Of a stretch of 64,000 nucleotides of DNA, positions 56,941 to 64,000 are shown one piece after another. A program made the translations under genes and the position numbers. This DNA is from CAVUXJ01 sp963814975 (GTDB lineage Bacteria; Acidobacteriota; Vicinamibacteria; Vicinamibacterales; CAVVIG01). The notes below the pieces were generated by a model. The model made no database searches and was not told the DNA's origin. It saw only the letters and a program-made list of their open reading frames with translations. The DNA lies in contig CAWFFB010000010.1 of NCBI GenBank assembly GCA_963814975.1, forward strand, positions 186,001 to 250,000. The letters are read 5' to 3'. Each line of letters begins with the position of its first letter. Position 1 is the stretch's first letter.

Positions 56941-59211
56941 ATGGGTCCGAGCACCTCGAAGCCAGCCACAGACGCCGCCACCGATTCGCCGTGGGAAGGA
57001 TTCCGCGGAACCCTCTGGCAGAAGGAGATCAACGTCCGCGCCTTCATCCAGCTCAATTACACGCCGTACGACGGGGACGCGTCCTTTCTCGCGCCCGCGA
57101 CCGCGCGGACGAGGCGGATCTGGGACAAGCTGACTGCGCTGTTCGTCGAGGAACGCAAGAAGGGCGTGCTCGACATCTCCCAGATCCCCGGGGCGATCAC
57201 CGCGCACGGGCCCGGCTACATCGACAAGGACCACGAAGTAATTGTTGGGGTCCAGACTGATGCGCCGCTCAAGCGCGCCATCATGCCGAACGGCGGGCTG
57301 CGCATGGTGCTCGGCGCGCTGGAGGCGTACGGCTACACCCCGGATCCGCACATGGTGGAGGCGTTCACCAAGTACCGGAAGACGCACAACGAGGGCGTTT
57401 TCGACGCGTACACCGCCGACATTCGCGCGTGCCGCAGTTCGCACGTACTCACCGGCTTGCCAGACGCGTACGGGCGAGGCCGCATCATCGGCGACTACCG
57501 GCGCGTGGCGCTCTATGGCGTGGACCGGCTGATCGCGAAAAAGAAGCAGGAGAAGCTGGCGCTCGACCCCGAGCCGTCCACCGAGGAGATCATCCGTGAC
57601 CGTGAGGAACTGTCCGAACAGATCCGGTCGCTGCAGGAATTGAAAACGATGGCCGCGAGCTACGGGTTCGACATCACGGGCCCGGCGCGGACCGCTCGAG
57701 AAGCCGTGCAGTGGCTGTACTTCGGCTACCTGGCCGCGGTGAAGGAGCAGAACGGGGCGGCCATGTCGCTGGGCCGCTGCTCGACCTTCCTCGACGTCTA
57801 CTTCGAGCGCGATCTCGAGGCGGGCCGCCTGACCGAGGAGCAGGCGCAGGAAATCATCGACGACTTCGTCATCAAGCTTCGCATCGTGCGGTTCCTCAGA
57901 ACCCCGGAGTACGACGAGCTCTTCGCCGGCGACCCCACGTGGGTGACCGAGTCGATCGGCGGCATGGGAGACGACGGCCGGTCGCTCGTGACGAAGTCCA
58001 GCTTCCGGATGTTGCAGACGCTTTACAACCTGGGCCCGGCGCCCGAACCCAATCTCACGATCTGGTACTCCGCGCGGATGCCGGATGGCTTCCGGACGTT
58101 CGCATCGAAGGTGGCGATCGACACCAGCTCGCTCCAGTTCGAGAGCGACGAGATCATGCGGCGGACGTGGGGCGACGACGGCGCGATCGCCTGTTGCGTG
58201 TCGCCGATGCTGGTGGGCAAGCAGATGCAGTTCTTCGGCGCGCGCGCCAATCTGGTCAAGTGCCTGCTCTATGCCATCAACGGCGGCCGCGACGAGATGA
58301 GCGGCAAGCAGGTCGGCCCCGTCTCGGAGCCGGTCAAGGGGGAGCACCTCGACTTCGACGATGTGGTCGAGCGCTTCGACAGAATGATGGACTGGCTGGC
58401 GGGCGTGTACGTGAATGCCATGAACGTCATCCACTACATGCACGACAAATACGCCTACGAGCGGATCGAAATGGCGCTGCACGATTACGCGCCGCTGCGA
58501 ACGATGGCGTTCGGCATGGCGGGACTGTCGGTTGTCGCCGACAGCCTGTCGGCCATCAAGTACGCCAAGGTGAGGGCCATCAGGAACCAGGCGGGTCTCG
58601 TCACCGACTACCAGACCGAGGGGGAGTTCCCGGTCTTCGGCAACAACGACAACCGGGTCGACCAGATCGCCAGCCAGCTCGTGAGCACGTTCATGGGCAA
58701 GCTGCGGAAACACCCGACGTACCGCAACGCCCTGCACACTCAGTCGATCCTGACCATCACGTCGAACGTTGTGTACGGGAAAGCGACCGGGAACACACCC
58801 GACGGCCGGCGGCAGGGCGAGCCGTTCGCGCCTGGCGCCAATCCGATGCACGGGCGCGACAGTCACGGGATCATGGCGGCCGCGGCGTCAGTGGCGAAGA
58901 TTCCGTACCGCGACGCGGCGGACGGCATTTCACTGACGGCGTCGCTCGTGCCGGAGGGACTTGGCCGCGTGGCCGCGGATCGGACGACGAACCTGACCGC
59001 CATGCTGGACGCCTTCTTCAGCGCCACCGGCTATCACATGAACATCAACGTCCTGAACCGTGACATGCTGGTCGACGCGATGGAGCATCCGGAGAAGTAT
59101 CCAGCTCTGACCATTCGTGTCTCAGGCTACGCGGTGAATTTCGTCCGGCTCACCCGCGAGCAGCAGATGGACGTCATCAACCGCACCTTCCATGGAGCCG
59201 CCCATGTCTGA
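56941..59211 (+). CDS. pflB: Formate C-acetyltransferase (pyruvate formate-lyase)
   Basis: A glycyl-radical enzyme that splits pyruvate into acetyl-CoA and formate under anoxia. It is 756 residues long. The catalytic pair falls at Cys418-Cys419 (AIACCVSPMLV), the same numbers as in E. coli PflB when counted from ATG 56941. The radical glycine is Gly729 in RVSGYAVNFVRL. Motifs GFGMAGLSVVADSLSAIKYAK-type and NTPDGRRQGEPFAPGANPMH are present. GGAG lies six bases before the ATG. It overlaps pflA and is probably active as a true PFL, not a diol dehydratase. Confidence 0.96.
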   Translation: MGPSTSKPATDAATDSPWEGFRGTLWQKEINVRAFIQLNYTPYDGDASFLAPATARTRRIWDKLTALFVEERKKGVLDISQIPGAITAHGPGYIDKDHEVIVGVQTDAPLKRAIMPNGGLRMVLGALEAYGYTPDPHMVEAFTKYRKTHNEGVFDAYTADIRACRSSHVLTGLPDAYGRGRIIGDYRRVALYGVDRLIAKKKQEKLALDPEPSTEEIIRDREELSEQIRSLQELKTMAASYGFDITGPARTAREAVQWLYFGYLAAVKEQNGAAMSLGRCSTFLDVYFERDLEAGRLTEEQAQEIIDDFVIKLRIVRFLRTPEYDELFAGDPTWVTESIGGMGDDGRSLVTKSSFRMLQTLYNLGPAPEPNLTIWYSARMPDGFRTFASKVAIDTSSLQFESDEIMRRTWGDDGAIACCVSPMLVGKQMQFFGARANLVKCLLYAINGGRDEMSGKQVGPVSEPVKGEHLDFDDVVERFDRMMDWLAGVYVNAMNVIHYMHDKYAYERIEMALHDYAPLRTMAFGMAGLSVVADSLSAIKYAKVRAIRNQAGLVTDYQTEGEFPVFGNNDNRVDQIASQLVSTFMGKLRKHPTYRNALHTQSILTITSNVVYGKATGNTPDGRRQGEPFAPGANPMHGRDSHGIMAAAASVAKIPYRDAADGISLTASLVPEGLGRVAADRTTNLTAMLDAFFSATGYHMNINVLNRDMLVDAMEHPEKYPALTIRVSGYAVNFVRLTREQQMDVINRTFHGAAHV

Positions 59212-60040
59212 CGCATCTCCTGTGCCGCTCCAGGCGACGAGCCCGTTCGACCTCCGCGTCAATCTGGGCGACAGCGTTCCGGAGCAGAGCGTTCGCGAAG
59301 CGCTGGCCAGCGGCGAGATGGGATTCCTGCACTCCTACACGACCGGTTCCACCGTCGATGGTCCGGGCGTGCGCGTGGTGGCGTGGACGACGGGCTGCGC
59401 CTGGCGCTGCCAGTACTGCCACAACCCCGACACCTGGACGCTGAGCAATGGCATGCTCGTCTCGGTGGGAAATGCGGCGAAGGAGCTGGGCAAGTATCGC
59501 CACGATCTCAAGGTCATGTCGGGCGGCTTCACGCTCAGCGGCGGCGAGCCGCTGATGCAGCATCGGTTCGCGGCGAAGCTTCTGGCGGCCGCGAAGAAGA
59601 TGGGCATTCACACGACGCTCGAAACCAACGGCTTCTACGGCGATCAATTGTCGGACGCCCAGCTGGACACCATCGACCTCGTGATGCTTGGCATCAAAAC
59701 GTGGGATCCCGCCCGTCATCTCGCGCTCACGCGGCAGGCGATCGGGCCCACGCTCGAATTCGCGCGGCGGCTCGCGGCGCGCAGGCGGCCGATGTGGATT
59801 CGCTTCGTGCTGGTGCCAGGTCTCACCGACGACATGGACGATCTCGCGAAAACGGCGCACTTCGCTGCGGGACTTGGGAACGTCGAGCGCGTGGAGGTGC
59901 TGCCGTTCCATCAGATGGGTCGGTTCAAATGGGAGCGGCTCGGTCTGGACTACACACTCGAGGACGTGCAACCTCCCACAGCCGGGCTGGCCGAGCGGGC
60001 CTGCGAGGTCTTCCGACGTACGGGGCTGACGGCGTACTGA
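59204..60040 (+). CDS. pflA: Pyruvate formate-lyase activating enzyme
   Basis: A radical SAM enzyme that installs the glycyl radical on PflB. The Fe-S motif is CAWRCQYCHNPDTW (Cx3Cx2C). GGFTLSGGEPLMQ binds SAM. Later motifs are TTLETNGFYG and VEVLPFHQMGRFKWERLGLD. Length 278 residues. I chose ATG 59204, with GGAG seven bases upstream inside pflB; the frame is open to 59192. The N-terminal extension of some 40 residues before GFLHSYTTGSTVDGPGVR is longer than in E. coli. Confidence 0.95.
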   Translation: MSDASPVPLQATSPFDLRVNLGDSVPEQSVREALASGEMGFLHSYTTGSTVDGPGVRVVAWTTGCAWRCQYCHNPDTWTLSNGMLVSVGNAAKELGKYRHDLKVMSGGFTLSGGEPLMQHRFAAKLLAAAKKMGIHTTLETNGFYGDQLSDAQLDTIDLVMLGIKTWDPARHLALTRQAIGPTLEFARRLAARRRPMWIRFVLVPGLTDDMDDLAKTAHFAAGLGNVERVEVLPFHQMGRFKWERLGLDYTLEDVQPPTAGLAERACEVFRRTGLTAY

Positions 60041-60089
60041 CCGCCGCCAGGCCCATTCCGCACAATTTCGTCAAGTCCGGAGGCCCTGC

Positions 60090-61671
60090 GTGCTCGACGT
60101 CGTCCGACCTCTCCTCGAGCAGTCGCCGATGCTGGCGCTCTTTGCGGCTATCGGCATCGGCTACGCCATGGGCCGGATTTCGATCGCGGGCTTCTCGCTC
60201 GACATCGGAGCCGTGCTCTTTGCGGGTTTGGCGCTCGGGGCGATCGCGCCCAAGGCGGCGCCGCCCGCCCTGGTGAGTTCAATCGGCCTCGTCATGTTCC
60301 TCTACGGCATCGGCATTCAGTACGGCCGGCAGTTCTTCACGGGTTTGCGTGGATCCGGGCTGAAATGGAACGCGCTCGGGGCCGTCGGGGCATTCTCCGC
60401 ACTCGGCGTGGCTCTGGCGGCGGGCGCGGGGTTCGGCGTGTCACCCGGGCACGCGCTTGGTCTGTTCGCCGGCGCGATGACCAGCACGCCGGCGCTGCAG
60501 GCCGCTATCGATGCGGCCGGCGATCGCTCGCCCGCGGTGGGGTATCCGTCGCCTATCCGATTGGTATCATCGCACCCATCCTCTGCATCTTCATCTTCTC
60601 GCGCCTCGTCCGGGCCCGCCTGGTCCCGGCGCCGGCGCCTCCCCGCGCCGTCGAAGTGGTGCTGGCACGCGAGAGGGCGGGGACGATGCTCGGCGAACTG
60701 ATCGCCGGTCTGCCGCCGGGTGTGCACGTAGTGACCGTACGACAGGGACGGAAGAACATGCTGCCCGATCCGCGGATTCGGCTCGACGCCGGGGATGGCC
60801 TGCTGCTGTTCGGTGAGTCCGCGGCACTCGACCAGGCCCAGCAGCAGCTCGGTCGCGTCGAAGCCGGGCGCGTCGTGAGCGATCGCAGCGCACTGGACAT
60901 CGCGAGATTCTTCGTGTCGCGAGCCGCTTTGACCGGCATGCCGGTTGGCGGCATCGTGTTTCCCGACGACACCGAGGCCAAGATCGTCGAAGTCCGTCGC
61001 GGCGACGCCATCCTGCTTCCCGACCCCGGCCTGGTGCTCGAGTACGGCGACCGGGTGGGTGTGATCGGGCCGAGGGAGGCGATGCCAGCGCTGCGACGGC
61101 ATTTTGGTGATTCCATCAAGTCGACCACCGAGGTGTCTACGTGTCGGTCGGCCTCGGCATGTCGTTCGGCGTGCTGCTGGGGCTTCTGCCGATTCCGCTG
61201 CCCGGCCTCGGCCGCTTCACACTGGGCCTCGCGGGTGGGCCGCTTCTGGTGGCTCTCATCCTCGGCAAGCTCGGGCGGACGGGACCTCTGGCCTGGCACA
61301 TGCCGCTGCCGGCCAATCTCACGCTTCGGACCTTCGGGTTGACGCTGTTTCTGGCGGCCGTCGGGCTGGGTTCCGGAGCGCCGTTCCTCGAAACTCTGGC
61401 GACCACGGGGCTGCTGTTCCTGTGGATCGGCACGGCGATCGTGCTCGTCGGAGTGGTCGTCGCGCTGCTGTTGGGACAGTTTCTGCTCCGGATATCCACA
61501 GACGATCTGCTCGGCATCGTCTCCGGGATCACCGGCAATCCGGCGATTCTGGTCTATGCCAACAAAGTGCAGCCGAGCGATCGGATTGACGCCGCCTATG
61601 CGACGGTCTTTCCGGCGCTGACGATTCTCAAGATTCTCTGCGTCCAGATCGCGATCGGCGCCCTGCGCTAA
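60090..61671 (+). CDS. AspT/YidE-type antiporter with TrkA-C domain, two frameshifts
   Basis: A membrane exchanger made of two repeats of five or more helices (LFAAIGIGYAMGRISIAGFS, GVLLGLLPIPLPGLGRFTLG), with AspT-type motifs (TSTPALQAAIDAAGD, SGITGNPAILVYANKV). Between them sit regulatory TrkA_C segments (VSRAALTGMPVGGIVF, LEYGDRVGVIGPREAMPALR). The frame shifts near 60535 and 61135. Full length is about 527 residues. Family members exchange dicarboxylates or amino acids. Its place 50 bp behind pflA suggests export of a fermentation acid such as succinate. Confidence 0.85.
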
Positions 61672-61934
61672 GACCAGCGCAGGCGACGACGACGGCTGGA
61701 CCGCGCCCTCTTTGATTTCGCGGAGCGGATTATGGCGACCAGACCGAACGCGACCACCGCGAGCTGGTGCAGGGCATCAAGCATGCCGCGTGAACGAGGC
61801 TGGTCAATGAACAGGTCCGGTACTGACCGCCGACTTCTCGCTGGTCCTCGGCGGGCCGGCACCGACGCCAGCGGCGTGAAGAGGAGGTGTCGTTCAAGTC
61901 ACGAGTGACGAATGCAAAAACCGAAGACGAAGGG
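61672..61934. other. Spacer, no convincing gene
   Basis: About 260 bp between converging genes. A short minus-strand frame (MLDALHQLAVVAFGLVAIIR) could encode a single-helix peptide, but nothing supports it. Confidence 0.3.
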
Positions 61935-62973
61935 TCAGTTCGAGCGCTTCGCGCCTGGGGCTGGCTTGCTGCCCTTGATCGTCTCGTACACCTGGGCGAT
62001 GTGGACCGTGCGGTGCGTATCCCACCGCTCGAAGCCCTTGTACGCGTCGAGCGTGAGCGACTTCTGGATCTCCGGCACGCTGCGGCCCGCGGCGATGCCT
62101 GCGGCAACACCGTTCGAGAGGTCCTCGAGGTACTGCAGCGATTGGGCGGCATCCTTCTTCGTCCCCATCAGCGCATGGCCGGTCGCCGCGTGGTCGAAGT
62201 CGAGCGCCACGATCGTGCGCAGAGCGTCGATGTACGCGCCAACCGAGGGCGAGAGGCTTTGCGGCAGACGCTTCACCTGGAGCACGTCAGCGCTGAACAC
62301 CGTGCGCTCGTCCGGGAAGTAGAGCACCGTGCTGTCGTCGGTGTGCGCCACGCCGAGGTGAATCATCATGACGCGCTTGCCGCCAAGCGTGACCGTGTGC
62401 CGATCTGAGAAGGTCGCGCTGGGAAGGTACACGTCGTTGACCGACCCGCGAATCAGCTCGGCGCCGCTCAGCATGCCGTTCCGATTCTCATCGAACAGAT
62501 CAAAGCGCTCCGAGGTGCCGCCGGTGGCTTCGCTGCGCTCGATCAGCCCGTTCTTGTTGGCGTCCATCTTCTGCGCGTCGGCAGGAAGCGGCGGATTGCC
62601 GGGCGGCAGCGCGACGCCGGCCCGCATGTTCTGGTGCCCCACGAACTCGGCCGTATCGGCAAACACGACGCCGCCGGAGGCATGGTCCCAATCCTTATGG
62701 GTGTAGAGGAGGTAACGAACGGGCACCTTGAAGCGCGTCGCGAATTCCGCCTTGAGGTAGCGCGCGAAGTCGCGATTGATCGGGTCCGACATGATGATGC
62801 CTTCGGGCGTCACCAGGAACACCGTGTAGTGGTTGTCGTTTTGAGCGCGGTAGAGTTGGTCCGGTGATGTTCACGATACCGCGGGCAGGAGGTTTCTGCT
62901 GCGCGAATGCGCTCGTGACAAAGCCTGCCAGCCCGACGACGGCGACCAGTGCAAGGGTCAGGATGCTTCGCAT
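61935..62973 (-). CDS. Exported MBL-fold protein with two EF-hand loops, one frameshift
   Basis: A signal peptide (SILTLALVAVVGLAGFVTSA) starts at ATG 62973. An extra C near 62855 breaks the frame; restoring it gives LYRAQNDNHYTVFLVTPEGI. The metal motif is YTHKDWDHASGG (HxxxDH), with later ligands in GVAHTDDSTVLYFP and GHALMG. Between them lie two canonical 12-residue calcium loops, DANKNGLIERSE and DENRNGMLSGAE. This is an unusual insert for a metallo-beta-lactamase fold. The protein is periplasmic or secreted. The substrate is unknown. Confidence 0.82.
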
Positions 62974-63120
62974 GATGAACTCCTTCGTGAAGGGCACGCT
63001 TAGCCTACCCCAAACTGGTTCCTCTGGCCAGACGATACCCGGCAGTAGCACCGGTCCTCGCGCCGGTGAGTTCGGCGCCCGTTGGGGTTTCCGACCTGGG
63101 CTGTGCGCTATCATCCGGTG

Positions 63121-63906
63121 ATGTCGTCAGCGCAAACGTGGGACCCCATCGCATACGCGCGCCATGCCCGCTTTGTGTCCGATCTGGGAGCTCCTGTCTT
63201 GGAGTTGCTGGCACCCTTGCCCGGTGAGCGCATTCTCGATCTGGGTTGCGGAGACGGGGCGCTCACGAAAAAACTGGTCGACCTCCGGTGCGAAGTCGTC
63301 GCCGTCGATTCAAGCGCCGGGCAGATCGCGGCGGCAAGGATGCTTGGGCTGGACGCGCACGTAATGAACGCTGAAGCGTTGCCGTTCCGGGAAGAGTTCG
63401 ATGCCGTTTTCAGCAACGCGGTGCTGCACTGGATAAAGCGCGCTGAGCCGATGATCGCTGCCGTCTACCGCTCGCTGAAACCCGGAGGGCGCTTTGTTGC
63501 CGAATGTGGAGGCCATGGCTGCGTGCAGAAGATCCGGATGGTACTGGTCGAAGCCCTCGACCGGCGCGGGATCGCTGGGGAAGCTCACGTGCCGTGGTAT
63601 TTCCCGACTCCGGACGATTACGCATCACGGCTGGAGCGGGCAGGGTTCCGCGTCGATAGCATCGCACTGATTCCGCGGCCGACGCCGCTGCCTGGCGACA
63701 TCATCGACTGGCTCGAGACATTTGCACAAAGCTTTCTTCAGGCGCTTCCCGACGCGATGAGGGCGGACTATCTGCAGCAGGTTCGCGCCGTACTCGAACC
63801 GTTGCTGCGCGACAGCACGGGCACTTGGGTTGCGGACTACGTGCGGCTTCGATTTGCCGCGACCAAGGTTGTGCACGGCGAATCGCTGGTTCCTGAGCGC
63901 TTCTAA
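63121..63906 (+). CDS. Class I SAM-dependent methyltransferase
   Basis: 261 residues from ATG 63121. The SAM motif is ILDLGCGDGALTKKL, with the acidic residue in VVAVDSSAGQIAAAR, and FSNAVLHWIKRAEPMIAAVY as the post-motif region. It resembles trans-aconitate or small-metabolite methyltransferases (WDPIAYARHARFVSDLGAPV start, PDDYASRLERAGF). The substrate is not predictable. It stands alone. Confidence 0.85.
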   Translation: MSSAQTWDPIAYARHARFVSDLGAPVLELLAPLPGERILDLGCGDGALTKKLVDLRCEVVAVDSSAGQIAAARMLGLDAHVMNAEALPFREEFDAVFSNAVLHWIKRAEPMIAAVYRSLKPGGRFVAECGGHGCVQKIRMVLVEALDRRGIAGEAHVPWYFPTPDDYASRLERAGFRVDSIALIPRPTPLPGDIIDWLETFAQSFLQALPDAMRADYLQQVRAVLEPLLRDSTGTWVADYVRLRFAATKVVHGESLVPERF

Positions 63907-63932
63907 CTGTCGCGATCCTGGTAGGCTCGCGC

Positions 63933-64000
63933 ATGGCACCATCACGCCACCTCGCGACAATCGACGAAAGGCTCCTGATTCGGCAATTCGCCAGGCACAG
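63933..64000 (+). CDS. Possible partial gene at right edge
   Basis: ATG 63933 opens a frame reading APSRHLATIDERLLIRQFAR and running off the window. It vaguely recalls the start of sigma-factor-like proteins, but 22 residues are too few to decide. Confidence 0.3.
   Translation, partial: MAPSRHLATIDERLLIRQFARH

Noticed and set aside
56815..58866. 683-codon minus-strand open frame
   Set aside because: Antisense to pflB; Val/Arg/Asp-rich with no domain.

Overview
The window is a high-GC bacterial chromosome segment with no rRNA genes and no CRISPR array. The gene set points to an acidobacterium, probably of the Vicinamibacteria type: large secreted proteins with carboxypeptidase-regulatory-like repeats, Hanks-type kinases with PEGA domains, bshC, a PEP-CTERM protein, a type IV pilus ATPase, and many repeat-rich intergenic spacers. 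That assignment is an inference from gene content. It was not checked against a phylogeny.

Positions 1-35,960 are mostly housekeeping. They hold alaS, recX, pilT, ilvE, a soluble Ser/Thr kinase, rsmE, prmA, the CIRCE-controlled hrcA-grpE-dnaJ heat-shock cluster, xdhC, a class A penicillin-binding protein, bshC, a PEGA-bearing kinase-like protein, carA-carB, comEC, mazG, ribF, cysS, an ornithine/GABA-type aminotransferase, yraN and galT. They end with tRNA-Gly(GCC) and tRNA-Cys(GCA).

Positions 36,108-47,740 form an accretion island at the 3' end of tRNA-Cys. Two further copies of the tRNA 3' half lie at 39,232 and 47,524. Each is followed by a remnant of the same integrase 3' end. The island carries an IS30 element with an amber stop, an IS630 element that splits a membrane-protein gene with a visible TA duplication, a tyrosine recombinase, a CGNR-type zinc-finger protein, a PEP-CTERM protein, a broken cold-shock gene, a small M41-like peptidase and several small unknown genes.

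Positions 47,813-61,671 are a metabolic block. A leftward group encodes a GH63-like glucosidase, a GH13 enzyme and an aquaporin-family channel. Beside it are a GAF-sigma54 activator gene, remnants of a FixL/FixJ-type pair, and a rightward fermentation operon (lipoprotein, pflB, pflA, AspT-type exchanger). A 20-bp element sits the same 21 bp upstream of a TATAGT box in front of both the activator gene and the pfl operon, so the two promoters probably answer to one regulator. The window ends with a metallo-beta-lactamase-fold protein carrying two EF-hand loops, a methyltransferase and a partial gene.

About seventeen coding regions are broken by one-base shifts, including genes that should be essential (alaS, carB). 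This looks like residual indel error in the assembly. Coordinates for those genes span the whole reconstructed reading frame.
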